From: Metabacillus rhizolycopersici
GTDB taxonomy: Bacteria > Bacillota > Bacilli > Bacillales > Bacillaceae
Direction: 5' to 3'
DNA length: 64,000 bases
Assembly (NCBI RefSeq): GCF_020075705.1
Contig: NZ_JAIQUM010000008.1
Span: 1-64,000, forward strand
Of this stretch, positions 53,045-63,898 are shown in pieces; within the stretch, counting starts at the first letter, position 1, and each line of letters opens with the position of its first letter. The notes beneath the pieces are model-generated. The model was given only the letters and a program-made list of their open reading frames with translations, did no database searches and was not told where the DNA came from. Position numbers and translations under genes: made by a program.

Positions 53045-54169
53045 CTACTTATATAGTGCAGCTAAAAAGATCCCCTTACTTTTACGATAGATCTCATCGA
53101 AGTCAGAAAATGGTAATGGATTTACACCTTTACCTAATTCAACTGTAAACCCCGGTTTTCGCCAATCGTTGACATACCAATCACGAAATCCAGCATGGCT
53201 GTCAATATCTCGAACAGCTCGATATCCGCTCATTTTTTCGAATTCGTTTACAATTGGCTCTGCTTCTTCAGGTTCTTTTCCTAAGTACCCCCAATATATT
53301 TCTTCCCCTTGGGTATGAAAAGCAAGCAGCCGGTCAAAATTACGCTTCTTAACGAGCTCAGCAAGTGCTATCGCTTCTGGTTCTGTTAATGGCGCATCTC
53401 CTGGATAATCACGTGGTGCTGGGGATTTTGGAATCTTCCGCTCTTTTTCAATTTCCCAATTAACTGGATACTGGTTATTTAAATCAATTCCACGTATGTT
53501 CGCTTTCCATTGGGAGAAATCAAGGCTCTGGTCATTTATATCTAAAAGAAATGAATGGTAAGTGATGTTAGCAGGTAATCCATTTACTACTAGATCTACA
53601 CCATCAGGATTTACCATCGGAACAAATGAGATTGTCGTATCTCGATAAAAAGAAATACAATCAAACCCGCCAAACTGTTCACCTGTTACTAATGCATTGA
53701 GATAGTTTTGAAGCCAATGCATCATGATACTTGTTGTTATCCATTCATTCGCATGGAAAGAACCATTCATATGAATCGTTTTCATCCCTCTGCCAATTAT
53801 TAATTCAATAATTGGATTCCCTAATACACTATATCCGATAATTTCTTTTTTAATAAATGGATACATCATGAGTAGCTTATCAATGTCTTTGTAAAGAATC
53901 TGGGAATCATAAGGTTTCCTTGTCTTTAGAAGTGTATCATGTTGGATGTGATCATGTATCATAGAATTCTGATCGTTCAAAAAATGGACACTTTCGCTCT
54001 TTTTATTCATGATATTCGTATGAAAAGGTAGATTTAATTGTGTATTTTCTTCAATTAATCCTCTTTCAAGTTTTTCATGCAGGTTGCAATCTATTAATAT
54101 TTCTTTATGAATATTCAATTGTGCCGCAAGTTCATCTAATGAAATGGATTTTTTTGTCCTAATCTTCAT
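53045..54169 (-). CDS. yqgT: M14-family gamma-D-glutamyl-diamino-acid peptidase YqgT
   Basis: A 374-residue zinc carboxypeptidase. N-terminal LysM-like segment (SLDELAAQLNIHKEILIDCN), then the M14 domain with the zinc ligands HANEW (His-x-x-Glu), the third His in FHTQGEE and catalytic Glu in FTVELGKG. It probably cuts peptidoglycan stem peptides, like the B. sphaericus endopeptidase I. No signal peptide is visible, as for its homologues in the cytoplasm of sporulating cells. The ATG at 54169 follows GGGAGG; an ATG 24 bases upstream does not. Confidence 0.88.
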   Translation of the reverse strand: MKIRTKKSISLDELAAQLNIHKEILIDCNLHEKLERGLIEENTQLNLPFHTNIMNKKSESVHFLNDQNSMIHDHIQHDTLLKTRKPYDSQILYKDIDKLLMMYPFIKKEIIGYSVLGNPIIELIIGRGMKTIHMNGSFHANEWITTSIMMHWLQNYLNALVTGEQFGGFDCISFYRDTTISFVPMVNPDGVDLVVNGLPANITYHSFLLDINDQSLDFSQWKANIRGIDLNNQYPVNWEIEKERKIPKSPAPRDYPGDAPLTEPEAIALAELVKKRNFDRLLAFHTQGEEIYWGYLGKEPEEAEPIVNEFEKMSGYRAVRDIDSHAGFRDWYVNDWRKPGFTVELGKGVNPLPFSDFDEIYRKSKGIFLAALYK

Positions 54170-54257
54170 TATCTTATTCCTCCCAACACTCATTTCTTAA
54201 TAGCATATGTGGTGAGCGGTGAATTGTTGTTACGATAATGGATGAGTCATTTTCGGA

Positions 54258-54318
54258 CAAAAAAACTGACTCGCTAAAAACCTCCCTTTGTCAAGGAAAT
54301 GTCCTTACTCGAGCCAGC
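54258..54318 (-). terminator. Terminator after the LTA-synthase gene
   Basis: On the minus strand CTGGCTCG pairs with CGAGTCAG enclosing a smaller AAGG/CCTT stem, followed by TTTTTTTG. Confidence 0.65.
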
Positions 54319-54326
54319 TCTAGTTG

Positions 54327-56231
54327 TTAATGTGTTTCAGTTGATACTTCTTGTTTTTGACCGTCTACAGATTCTACTTCATTGCCATAGAACCTTAGTA
54401 AGTCACCATAGATGATTTCATCTGAGTAGCTAAGTTCCTGCTTTGCTTTTTCCATAAATGGATCACAAACAGCTAGATCTACTTCTGTTCCCGTAGCTTT
54501 GTTATAGCAAACACCACGAGTATAGACATTATTTTCTGTAATAAAGCTTCCGTCTCTTAATACAGTAAATGAAAGCTTATCATCGGAGAAAACATCTGTA
54601 CCAAACTGAATTTGCTCACTTGTATCAATTCCAAGCAAACTCATAATTGTAGGCTTAATATCAATTTGGCCTGCAACCTTTGTGAACGTTTGTGGATTTT
54701 TATCCGTTACACCTGGAATATGAACGATAAATGGAACACGTTGTAGTTGAATCGTTTCAAAAGGTGTAATCTCTTTCCCTAAGAACTTCTCCATTGCTGC
54801 ATTATGGTTTTCAGAAATACCATAATGGTCGCCATATAAGACAATAATCGAGTTATCATAAACGTCGGTTTCTTTTAATTTTTCAAAGAAATGTTTGATA
54901 CTTTCATCTAAATAACGAACTGTTGGGATATATTGATTTAATGTTTTACTGTTTGAATCAAACTCATCAATCAGTTTATCCTCTTCCCCTAATTCAAATG
55001 GGAAGTGATTAGTTAGTGTGATTAGTCTTGTATAGAATGGTTGTGGTAGTTCATCCATAATTGGAACAGTTTGTTCAAAGAAATCGACATCCTTTAAACC
55101 CCAACCAATTGAATTTTCTTCTGTTACTTCATACGAATTGACATCAAAGAAACGATCATACCCTAATGTCTCATACATGATGTCACGGTTCCAGAAGCTT
55201 TTATTATTTGCATGAAAGATTGTTGAATAGTAACCATAATCTTTAAGAATCTCTGGTGTTGCTTTGTATTCATTACTACTATTTGTAAAGTAAACAGCTC
55301 CACGGCCTAGTGGATATAAGGAGTTATCAACGATAAACTCTGAGTCTGAGGTTTTCCCTTGACCTGTTTGATGGTAAAAGTTCTCAAAGTAATAGCTTTC
55401 CTCAATTAGATCATTTAAATAAGGCGTAATTTCTTCCCCATTTAACTTCTCATTTATCAGAAAGGATTGTAATGACTCTAACGAAACTAAGATCACGTTG
55501 CGGCCTTCTGCGACTCCGTATAATTCGTCTTTAGGATCCTTACGATTTGCATTCACATAGTTTTCAATTTCAACTAAGCTATTGCTATCTGCTAACGCAC
55601 GTTGAGCAGATGTTTTGGATTGTAAAAAGCCGTCATAAATATGAAAGTTGTAAATACTGATGTTTTTCACAAGCATTTCACGATCAAATGTACGAGTTAA
55701 TAATTGTGGTCGCTCTGTTTCAGCTAATCCTAGGTTAAAGAAAAAGATTGCTGCAACTAACAAGAAATAGGCTGATCTTTCTTTTCTTGTTAAGCGAGAT
55801 GAAGACTTGAAGGTTGGTTTTTTTAATAACCAATATAATACAGCAAGATCAACTAGCATTAAAAGATCGCTCGGTAAGAATAAGCCCCCAATGCTACTTC
55901 CTAAATCCCCCATATTGCTTGTCTGAAATAAGACTGGAATTGTTAGAAAGTCATTATAGAAGCGATAAAATACCATATTTGCTAGTAATAAGATGGTTAC
56001 AAAAATACTTACGCCAAATATGTAACGGTTTCTGTTCTTTTCTTTCATAAATAAACCGATTCCGAAAATAAATAACAAGAAACTGATTGGATTAATGAAT
56101 AGAATAACCTCTTGTGTAAAGTTTTCAATTTTAATATCGAAGCTAGTTTTATAGACAACATAAGTTTTGACCCACATAAATAGTGTTGCTAACAGTAAAA
56201 AATAAATTTTCGAAAAAGATTTCTTGCCCAT
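54327..56231 (-). CDS. yqgS: Lipoteichoic acid synthase family protein YqgS
   Basis: A 634-residue LtaS-type enzyme: five N-terminal membrane segments (about residues 8-160), then an extracellular sulfatase-fold domain. The catalytic Thr is in [11 protein letters not shown]; other metal ligands are in [11 protein letters not shown] and [13 protein letters not shown]. It polymerises glycerol phosphate from phosphatidylglycerol. Syntenic with B. subtilis yqgS, a secondary LTA synthase. The C-terminal extension is acidic. Confidence 0.92.
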   Translation of the reverse strand: MGKKSFSKIYFLLLATLFMWVKTYVVYKTSFDIKIENFTQEVILFINPISFLLFIFGIGLFMKEKNRNRYIFGVSIFVTILLLANMVFYRFYNDFLTIPVLFQTSNMGDLGSSIGGLFLPSDLLMLVDLAVLYWLLKKPTFKSSSRLTRKERSAYFLLVAAIFFFNLGLAETERPQLLTRTFDREMLVKNISIYNFHIYDGFLQSKTSAQRALADSNSLVEIENYVNANRKDPKDELYGVAEGRNVILVSLESLQSFLINEKLNGEEITPYLNDLIEESYYFENFYHQTGQGKTSDSEFIVDNSLYPLGRGAVYFTNSSNEYKATPEILKDYGYYSTIFHANNKSFWNRDIMYETLGYDRFFDVNSYEVTEENSIGWGLKDVDFFEQTVPIMDELPQPFYTRLITLTNHFPFELGEEDKLIDEFDSNSKTLNQYIPTVRYLDESIKHFFEKLKETDVYDNSIIVLYGDHYGISENHNAAMEKFLGKEITPFETIQLQRVPFIVHIPGVTDKNPQTFTKVAGQIDIKPTIMSLLGIDTSEQIQFGTDVFSDDKLSFTVLRDGSFITENNVYTRGVCYNKATGTEVDLAVCDPFMEKAKQELSYSDEIIYGDLLRFYGNEVESVDGQKQEVSTETH

Positions 56232-56483
56232 GAATTTACCTCCCCACCCCTTGTGCCAATAACGCTATTATTTCTCTATAATTCCATTTATTAGTTAATA
56301 CCGTGATAACTAAATCATATCTTAATACTTCTTTTACAAAAAATCAATCATTATTAATATTCCCCTAACAATAGACTGTTAAAATTATAGTTTTAAGTTT
56401 ATTCTGATCGTCTTATTATTAGACGTATGAAACGTTAAAAAGTTCCGTATTTTATAGAAGTTCTAAAATTCAGAATATTACAT

Positions 56484-56596
56484 AACAAAAGCACAAGCTC
56501 CTTGATCATCCTAAGGCAGACATAAGACGCGCATGACGCCGATGGGCTAAGCGCTGGATGGCGTGCGCTTAGCCACAGTACAAAAATTTTATAGTA
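56484..56596 (+). repeat. Intergenic inverted-repeat element, copy 2
   Basis: A 113-bp copy: AACAAAAGCACAAGCTCCTT at one end, then TGATCATCCTAAGGCA, GCGCTGGATGGCGTGCGCTT and CCACAGTACAAAAATTTTAT at the other end. Orientation as copies 3 and 4. The rest of the 56232-56691 gap holds the glcK terminator and, near 56412, a small IR of CGTCT/AGACG; no gene. Confidence 0.78.
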
Positions 56597-56610
56597 CGCG
56601 CTATAAAATA

Positions 56611-56646
56611 AAAAAGTTTGTAGCGTATGGCATTCGCTACAAACTT
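56611..56646 (-). terminator. Terminator of the yqgQ-glcK operon
   Basis: On the minus strand AAGTTTGTAGCG pairs with CGCTACAAACTT around a 9-base loop, followed by TTTTTATTTT. Confidence 0.88.
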
Positions 56647-56691
56647 AAGAAGTACGTATTATTGAGTTTTCTATATGAAATGAAACAACGT

Positions 56692-57648
56692 TTATTTCTT
56701 TGCTAACTTTGTTTTAACTAACCACGCTCCACCGATGACACCAGCATCATTTCCGAGAGTGGCAATCGTAATTGTAGCACCTTCAGCTACCCTCGGAAAG
56801 GCAAACCGTTTAAAATAGTGCTCTACTTTCGTGACCAAATGATTTCCCGCTTTTGAAACTCCGCCACCAATCACAATTTTTTCTGGATTTAATCCATTTG
56901 AGATATGAGCAAGGGCTAACCCGAGATGGAAAGTAACGTAATCTACAATTTCCTCTGCCAAGGAGTCACCTTTGTCTGCTGCATCAAATACATCCTTTGA
57001 GGTAATCTCTGAAATAGAGTGAAGCATACTTGTCTTTTCAGCTGTAGCAAGCTTTTCTTTCGCAACTCTTACAATTCCTGTTGCAGAAGCAATTGTTTCA
57101 ATACATCCTGTTTTTCCACAATTACAAGGAGCACCACCTTCTGGAACCACAGTTATATGACCAATTTCACCGCCTGCGCCATTCACACCATGGACAACCT
57201 CACCATTCGAAATAAGTCCTCCACCAACACCGGTTCCTAGTGTTACACAAATCAAGTCTTTCGCGCCATCTCCAGCGCCCTTCCACATCTCACCGATTGC
57301 CGCAATATTTGCATCATTATCAACCACAACCGCCAAACCGGTTTCTAACTCTAAATGGTCTTTTAACGGATAGTTTGTCCAACCAAGGTTTGTCGTTTTG
57401 TACACGAGTCCACTTTCTGTATTAACAGGCCCTGGTGCACCCATTCCAATCCCAATGAGCTTATCTTTTGTGTATCCTAGTTCAGAAAGTTTTGCATCGA
57501 TGGCTTTGGCAATATCAGTTGTAATTGCCTTTCCTGTTTTATCAGTTGGGATTTCCCATTTCTCTTTCAGATGACCGTAATAGTCGATAAACGCCATTTT
57601 AATCGTTGTTCCGCCTAAATCAACACCAACTAGCCATTGCTCATTCAC
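56692..57648 (-). CDS. glcK: ROK-family glucokinase
   Basis: A 318-residue ROK kinase that phosphorylates glucose with ATP. ATP-binding [11 protein letters not shown] at the N-terminus, active-site [13 protein letters not shown], the ROK signature [11 protein letters not shown] and the zinc motif [10 protein letters not shown]. Syntenic with B. subtilis glcK, downstream of yqgQ. Confidence 0.95.
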   Translation of the reverse strand: MNEQWLVGVDLGGTTIKMAFIDYYGHLKEKWEIPTDKTGKAITTDIAKAIDAKLSELGYTKDKLIGIGMGAPGPVNTESGLVYKTTNLGWTNYPLKDHLELETGLAVVVDNDANIAAIGEMWKGAGDGAKDLICVTLGTGVGGGLISNGEVVHGVNGAGGEIGHITVVPEGGAPCNCGKTGCIETIASATGIVRVAKEKLATAEKTSMLHSISEITSKDVFDAADKGDSLAEEIVDYVTFHLGLALAHISNGLNPEKIVIGGGVSKAGNHLVTKVEHYFKRFAFPRVAEGATITIATLGNDAGVIGGAWLVKTKLAKK

Positions 57649-57750
57649 TAATAATCAACCTTCTCTCACTTATGTATGATTAAAACCATTTTTAAATTGC
57701 ATCGTTCCTATTAATCTTTGCAATTTATTTCATTGTCAATGAAATATAAG

Positions 57751-57945
57751 TTATCGTTTAAGCCTTTGTACTTCTTGTCTTAAGAGAAGAATGGCCATTT
57801 GATAGTCTTGTGTTTCAATTAGATTTGATTGGAATAATTGTTTAACCTCTTCCTCCATTAATTCTAAATCTGCAATTCGATCGCCAATATAAATAATTGT
57901 GCCGAATTTTTTTAAAAGCTGTTGAACATCATAAATTGTTTTCAT
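57751..57945 (-). CDS. yqgQ: YqgQ family protein
   Basis: A 64-residue helical protein (TIYDVQQLLKKFGTIIYIGDRIADLELM) matching YqgQ (DUF910). It lies upstream of glcK on the same strand, as in B. subtilis, and together they follow the promoter at 58119-58146. It has been proposed to bind single-stranded nucleic acid; I see no direct proof in sequence. Confidence 0.9.
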   Translation of the reverse strand: MKTIYDVQQLLKKFGTIIYIGDRIADLELMEEEVKQLFQSNLIETQDYQMAILLLRQEVQRLKR

Positions 57946-58118
57946 GTGATCACCTACTTACATTTGTCCGTTTTATCTATTCATGAGTAGTTAAATGCTA
58001 ATGCATGACCTTATTGGGCATTTATCCTCTAGTTTGACTTCAGCATCCTTTTAAAGTCTTGGAAAGGGAGCTTATGCCCATTAACATGCAACTTCACCAT
58101 AAAATCCGTTCTATTTTA

Positions 58119-58146
58119 AGTATATAGGAATTGCTTTTAGCGTCAA
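58119..58146 (-). promoter_or_regulatory. Sigma-A promoter of the yqgQ-glcK operon
   Basis: On the minus strand TTGACG and TATACT are separated by 16 bases, about 175 bases before the yqgQ start. Confidence 0.6.
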
Positions 58147-58170
58147 GAAAACGTTAAGTCCAACTTCAAA

Positions 58171-58260
58171 AAAAAAGCGCAAGCGCCTTGATCAGCCTCG
58201 GGCAAATAAAACGCTTGCGCTGGATGTCGTGCGCTTATCCACAGTACAAGAATTTTATAA
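58171..58260 (+). repeat. Intergenic inverted-repeat element, copy 3
   Basis: A 90-bp, shortest copy: AAAGCGCAAGCGCCTTGATC at one end and CCACAGTACAAGAATTTTAT at the other, lacking the central GACG stem of copies 1 and 4. It also contains GCGCTGGATGTCGTGCGCTT. Confidence 0.8.
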
Positions 58261-58269
58261 GTTCCTAAG

Positions 58270-58313
58270 CATTTAAAAAAGCAGACGAATTCTTTTTAGA
58301 ATAAGTCTGCCTA
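58270..58313 (-). terminator. Terminator of the SpoVAF-like gene
   Basis: On the minus strand CAGACTTATTC pairs imperfectly with GAATTCGTCTG, followed by TTTTTTAAA. Confidence 0.75.
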
Positions 58314-58323
58314 ACGTCATTCA

Positions 58324-59787
58324 TTAGCGATCTGGATCCTGTGGATGTAAAAATGTTGGTCGTCTATTTTTTAGTGGCATTGGTGATCTAAATAATACAT
58401 CACGCATTGCTCGATAGTTAAATGGGATGAGTGGATAGAGATATGGCACATTAAATGATTTCATTCGAGTAAGCATAATAATCCAGCCTGTCATTCCAAT
58501 CATAAAACCAATTGCCCCTAACCATGCGGTAAAGAGTAATAAAATAATCCGATAGATACGATTCGCAAGTCCTAACTCATAGCTCGGTGTTGCAAATGTT
58601 CCAATTGCCGCGATTGCTAAATAAAGCACGACCTCATAAGTTAAAAGCCCGACTTCAACAGCTACCTGCCCAATCATCAAGGCAGCAATTAACCCTAATG
58701 CGGTCCCCAATGATGTCGGGGTGTGAATCGCTGCCATCCTTAACGCATCTATCCCGATCTCAATCAGCAAAAATTGAATGAGTAGTGGGATATGACCTTG
58801 CTCATTAATGCCGATAAACTCAAGTCCTGGTGGTAGAAGTCCTGGATTTTGCGCAAGTAAGTACCAAAGTGGTAATAGAAAAATCGATGCCCAGACCGCT
58901 ATAAACCGTACGATTCGCAAATATGCACCAACTACTGGTTTGTTACGATATTCTTCAGCATGCTGGAGATGATGCCAAAATGTCGTTGGTGTAATCAGTG
59001 CGCTTGGTGACCCATCAACGAAAACGATAACATGCCCTTCATACAAATGAGATGCAGCCGTATCAGGTCGCTCAGTATATCGTACTTTGGGATATGGATT
59101 GAAATGGCTTCCTGAGATAAACTCTTCAACTGTTTTTTCTCCCATCGGTAAACCGTCTGTATCAATCGCTTCTAATGATTTTTTTAGATCTTCTACATGA
59201 TTTAAATCAGCAATATCTTCTAGATAACAAACAACGACATCGGTTTTTGACCTTCTGCCAATCTGTAAATACTCCATTCGTAGTGAACGGTCTCTGATCC
59301 TTCTCCTTGTCAACGCTGTATTGAAGACAATTGTTTCGACAAAGCCATCTCTTGCACCGCGAACAACCCGCTCCATATCTGGCTCTTGTGGCCCCCGGAC
59401 AGGATAAGTACGAGCGTCAATAAAAATAGCCTTATCAATGCCGTCTACTAAAAGAGCCGTTGGGCCCGCTAATACAGTACTTACGACCGTATTTAAGTCA
59501 TCTGTATTTTCTACCTCCACATAAGGAATATATGTCTTTAACAGCTTTTCTAGCGTATTTTCCTCTAGTTGCTCGGGAGCTAGCTCTGATAAATATTTCA
59601 TTAAATAATGAAGGATATCATCCTTAACAAATCCATCAATCATGAAAAGAGCCATCTTTCGCCCAGCATACTCTACATCTAGCTGAAGGACATCAAAGCT
59701 TTTTTTCACTCCTAGTCGTTCAGACAAATAGGAGATATTTTCTTGAAAATCTTTTGAAATAATTTTCTTCTCTATTCCGTGCACCAT
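58324..59787 (-). CDS. SpoVAF/GerA-family spore membrane protein
   Basis: A 487-residue GerA-superfamily protein. The N-terminal soluble half contains YPVRGPQEPDMERVVRGARD and FNTALTRRRIRDRSLRMEY, a close match to SpoVAF, and VRYTERPDTAASHL; the C-terminal half has about five membrane segments including IAAIGTFATPSYEL. SpoVAF acts in the spore inner membrane during germination. The start at 59787 follows GGAG; a longer frame lacks support. In B. subtilis spoVAF is in the spoVA operon, not here, so this may be a second or relocated copy. It is bounded by terminators. Confidence 0.85.
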   Translation of the reverse strand: MVHGIEKKIISKDFQENISYLSERLGVKKSFDVLQLDVEYAGRKMALFMIDGFVKDDILHYLMKYLSELAPEQLEENTLEKLLKTYIPYVEVENTDDLNTVVSTVLAGPTALLVDGIDKAIFIDARTYPVRGPQEPDMERVVRGARDGFVETIVFNTALTRRRIRDRSLRMEYLQIGRRSKTDVVVCYLEDIADLNHVEDLKKSLEAIDTDGLPMGEKTVEEFISGSHFNPYPKVRYTERPDTAASHLYEGHVIVFVDGSPSALITPTTFWHHLQHAEEYRNKPVVGAYLRIVRFIAVWASIFLLPLWYLLAQNPGLLPPGLEFIGINEQGHIPLLIQFLLIEIGIDALRMAAIHTPTSLGTALGLIAALMIGQVAVEVGLLTYEVVLYLAIAAIGTFATPSYELGLANRIYRIILLLFTAWLGAIGFMIGMTGWIIMLTRMKSFNVPYLYPLIPFNYRAMRDVLFRSPMPLKNRRPTFLHPQDPDR

Positions 59788-59887
59788 ACGATTTCTCCAT
59801 TTCGTCTCACAATTTGTTACCATCTTCGACGAAACACTGGAAATACATACCTGTAATAATTAATTTGTTTTGTGTTTTCTAGAAGCA

Positions 59888-59920
59888 CAAAAAGCATGGT
59901 AATGATAGCACCATGCTTTT
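59888..59920 (-). terminator. Terminator of the rhomboid gene
   Basis: AAAAAGCATGGT pairs with ACCATGCTTTT around AATGATAGC; on the minus strand TTTTTG follows. Confidence 0.85.
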
Positions 59921-59989
59921 ATACTTAATCGTAAAAAAATCCCCTACCACAACAAGATTACGAGAAGCTATCAGAAAATAAACTTCGCT

Positions 59990-61525
59990 TTAATTTATCA
60001 ACTGATTCCTAAATGCTTGATAAGTTTCATTTGTAGGGTCATGTTCAAGGGCTTTGCCTACTGCTTCTTTCGCAAGCGTCATGTCGCCTCCATTGGCATA
60101 TAATACAGCAAGATTATAATGTGCTTGATGATAGGTATCATCTGTTGAGATAATTTGTTGTAGATGGTGAATCGCTTGATCGTATTTCTTTAATTCGATT
60201 TCAGCAACTGATAACAAAAACAAATGATCATTTGAGGTTTTCTCACCGTTTATCGCTTCATTCAAATAGGAATAAGCCTCTTCATATTTTTCAGCCTGGA
60301 TTAACTCTTGTCCTTTGACGATTGTATACTCTGAATACTGTACTTCAGCATGGCCGATCCCATATCGATACAACCCAATCATTAAAAAGATCGTCGCCAC
60401 TAAGCCTACTAACCGGAGGAGTACTTGTTTCTGTTTTGGTAACTGAACAATAAGTGCTGCTAAAAAACCACCGACTAACCCACCAATGTGTCCTGCATTA
60501 TCAATATTTGGAATCACAAAGCCCATTGCCAAGTTAATCCCAATGATAACCAAGAGATTTGAGCCCATCGTCCGAAAAAATACTTTTCTATTTTGCACAC
60601 CTATATATAATAAGGCTCCGAAACAACCGAATATTGCACCAGATGCTCCTGCAGATAAAAAGGGACTAAATGCAAAACTTACAACCGTACCAGATATACC
60701 AGCAACTAAATAAATAAACAAAAATCGAAGAGATCCGTATGCTCGTTCAACTGCAGGTCCAATGTAATAGAGGGCAAAACTATTCATTAACAAATGGAGG
60801 AAACCGATATGTAACACAATCGGAGCTAAAAATCGCCACCATTCTCCATCATAAATGAGCGGATTAAATTTTGCACCAAAACGGATTAACGTTTCAGTAT
60901 TCGTGCTACCTCCGGACAGTTCTAACAAGAGGAACATTAAAATTTGTAAACCAAGAAAAATATATGTAAGAAATGGCTTACCATTTTGAAAGATTCTTCT
61001 TTCTTCCTCTCTTTGTTGGTTATGATACTGAATAACCCGATTGCGCAAATGTTGAATATCTTGCATCTCTATGTTTGGCTTAAGTTGCTCATGTACATCT
61101 TCAAATTGGATATTCAATACGCTTTCTAACTTTTGAAGTCCTTCCTCACATTCGTTTTTAACAAGCAAGGTGGACGTAATATCAATTTTCCCGTTTAATT
61201 CGCTATAGCCACTACTAAATGAATCAGGCAAATCGTCTACTGGTGGTAAGCTTGAAACATAAATATTCATGACACGAATGGGACCTTTTACTCCATTTTT
61301 TAAAAGTTGTTTAAACTTTTGACTTGCTCGCTCGATATCTATTGTAAGTGTATTTCCCCAATCGACATCCATTCGTCTTAATCGAACAATCGTAAATTGT
61401 TTATTTCGAAAAGGCTCAAGTAATACTTCTCGTCCGTCCTGTGATAAGGCAAGAATGGTATACTTCTGTTTAACAACAAGCTGCTCAATTAATGACCAAT
61501 ATAAATAATCCTGCTCTATGACCAT
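59990..61525 (-). CDS. gluP: Rhomboid protease GluP (YqgP)
   Basis: A 511-residue intramembrane serine protease. An N-terminal soluble domain (about residues 1-175), seven membrane segments with catalytic Ser in GASGAIFG and His in AGHIGGLVGG, and C-terminal TPR repeats (about 395-505). B. subtilis YqgP cleaves membrane proteins such as the MgtE transporter. Syntenic upstream of yqgQ/glcK. The rhomboid residues LHLLMNS are also present. Confidence 0.92.
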   Translation of the reverse strand: MVIEQDYLYWSLIEQLVVKQKYTILALSQDGREVLLEPFRNKQFTIVRLRRMDVDWGNTLTIDIERASQKFKQLLKNGVKGPIRVMNIYVSSLPPVDDLPDSFSSGYSELNGKIDITSTLLVKNECEEGLQKLESVLNIQFEDVHEQLKPNIEMQDIQHLRNRVIQYHNQQREEERRIFQNGKPFLTYIFLGLQILMFLLLELSGGSTNTETLIRFGAKFNPLIYDGEWWRFLAPIVLHIGFLHLLMNSFALYYIGPAVERAYGSLRFLFIYLVAGISGTVVSFAFSPFLSAGASGAIFGCFGALLYIGVQNRKVFFRTMGSNLLVIIGINLAMGFVIPNIDNAGHIGGLVGGFLAALIVQLPKQKQVLLRLVGLVATIFLMIGLYRYGIGHAEVQYSEYTIVKGQELIQAEKYEEAYSYLNEAINGEKTSNDHLFLLSVAEIELKKYDQAIHHLQQIISTDDTYHQAHYNLAVLYANGGDMTLAKEAVGKALEHDPTNETYQAFRNQLIN

Positions 61526-61607
61526 AGTATCCGCTCCGAATTCACTTTTTCTTCATTATACCAATTAATTTACGAGAAAATGAAGAATCCTGCTTTTTTA
61601 CGAGTAG

Positions 61608-61767
61608 AACAAAAGCGCAAGCGCCTTGATCAGCCTCAGGCATAGCATAAGACGATCAGGAATAGAAGGTGTTTTTTACCTTCTATTCCTGATCGTCTTA
61701 TGACCTCGAGGGGCTAGGCGCTGGAGCTGGATGTCGTGCGCTTATCCACAGTACAAGAATTTTATAG
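61608..61767 (+). repeat. Intergenic inverted-repeat element, copy 4
   Basis: A 160-bp, most complete copy. The centre is a long perfect hairpin: CATAAGACGATCAGG...AAGGT pairs with ACCTT...CCTGATCGTCTTATG over about 25 bp. Flanks are AACAAAAGCGCAAGCGCCTT, GGGGCTAGGCGCTGG, GTGCGCTTATCCACAGTACA and AGAATTTTATAG. Opposite in orientation to copy 1. Confidence 0.85.
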
Positions 61768-61781
61768 TTTACTAAACGATA

Positions 61782-61820
61782 AAAAAAGCTAACTCATAAA
61801 TCACAAAGTCAGCTTTTTTC
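61782..61820 (-). terminator. Terminator after the small 55-residue gene
   Basis: AAAAAAGCT...ACT pairs with AGT...AGCTTTTTT across a loop of 12 bases; T-runs on both strands. Confidence 0.75.
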
Positions 61821-61839
61821 AGTAAAGTAGGTACAATTT

Positions 61840-62007
61840 TTAGTGAAATGCACGATTTATAAACAGTTCTTTTAAAAATGGAACTCTCATTGATAGTTGG
61901 ATAAAATATCTCCGTAATGCTGGTTGGCCTAAAATAATATTCACAATTTTATACCGATAACGATATAAAGCAAGTGAACCAGCCGCTAATACAAGAATTC
62001 GTCTCAT
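61840..62007 (-). CDS. Small basic protein, yqgO position
   Basis: A 55-residue ORF with GGAGGG about 6 bases before its ATG. The product begins MRRILVLAAGSLALYRYRYK: one short hydrophobic segment followed by a strongly basic region. It lies just upstream of gluP, where B. subtilis has the small gene yqgO; I have not matched it at sequence level. Function unknown. Confidence 0.72.
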   Translation of the reverse strand: MRRILVLAAGSLALYRYRYKIVNIILGQPALRRYFIQLSMRVPFLKELFINRAFH

Positions 62008-62049
62008 ATCAATCCCTCCTACCTCTAGTTTTAGTAGGAAGATCTATTT

Positions 62050-62988
<939 letters not shown>

Positions 62989-63037
62989 TTACTACCAGCC
63001 CTCTCAAAATATTTTTCACAAACTAATCATAATCAGT

Positions 63038-63055
63038 TTGTGAATTACTTCACAA
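63038..63055. promoter_or_regulatory. Rex operator upstream of ldh
   Basis: TTGTGAATTACTTCACAA is a perfect TTGTGA-N6-TCACAA Rex (redox repressor) box. A degenerate second box, TTGTGAAAAATATTTTGA on the minus strand, lies at 63005-63022. Confidence 0.8.
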
Positions 63056-63105
63056 TTTTATTTTACATTATTTTTTCATTTATGGTGAAGTAAAGAGTGA
63101 ACACT

Positions 63106-63897
63106 TTATGAAAGAATAATCAAACCTAACATTGTCGCTAAGGCGATTGATAGGAAATTCACTCCATCATTATTTAGGAAGCTGAACTTTTTCATCTTCA
63201 ATCCCCGATTATGACAATGGTTTTGTTTTTCTGTTAATTTCCCACAAACCGTACATATGTATTTCACTTGAATCGTTTGCCCTAATAAAGTATCTAGTAA
63301 ATTCCCGATGAAGCCAAACAGTATAACCAATGCGATTGGATACCATGAAAGAGAAAATAGGAGTCCAGCACCGATAGCTATAAAAGCAGATCCAACTACC
63401 GCCGCACACGTTCCTAGTAAAGACACCGCACCAGACGTACCTCGTTCTACTTTCTTAAATGTTAATAATAATCTTGGATTTTGTTTACTGAGCGTACCGA
63501 TTTCGGAAGCCCATGTATCAGCATTTGCTGCAGCGATTGATATACAAAACCCAAGTAATACAACTTGGCCAAACGATTGTCCTGTAGCTTGAACAAGACT
63601 AAGAATAGCGGGAACTCCTCCATTTGCCAATACCTGGACGATGTCCCTGCGATCTCCTTTTTCTAAAATATCGTGGAGGTTTGATTTCTTTACGCTCTGA
63701 AATTTACTTAATAAGCTTGAACTGACAAAAAAACAACCTAATAGTAATAATCCCTGTATCGAAAAGCCAAGATAAATGGACAGCCCTACTACGATTGCTC
63801 CAATTGCACCGCTTCCAGTTAACGATTTCATCTTCCAGCCTACAAAAGAGATCACTAAAATAAATAAAACGGCCACAACCAATTGAATATCGAGCAT
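63106..63897 (-). CDS. DUF92 membrane protein
   Basis: A 263-residue polytopic protein of the DUF92 (TMEM19/VTE6-like) family. Conserved GDRRDIVQVLANGGVPA, AAANADTWASEIG and GFIGNLLDTLLGQT are the family motifs; a Cys/His cluster (CTVCGKLTEKQNHCHNRG) near the C-terminus may bind zinc. Some plant relatives phosphorylate phytyl phosphate, but the bacterial role is unknown. It lies just after the yqgN fragment on the same strand. Confidence 0.85.
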   Translation of the reverse strand: MLDIQLVVAVLFILVISFVGWKMKSLTGSGAIGAIVVGLSIYLGFSIQGLLLLGCFFVSSSLLSKFQSVKKSNLHDILEKGDRRDIVQVLANGGVPAILSLVQATGQSFGQVVLLGFCISIAAANADTWASEIGTLSKQNPRLLLTFKKVERGTSGAVSLLGTCAAVVGSAFIAIGAGLLFSLSWYPIALVILFGFIGNLLDTLLGQTIQVKYICTVCGKLTEKQNHCHNRGLKMKKFSFLNNDGVNFLSIALATMLGLIILS

Positions 63898-63898
63898 A

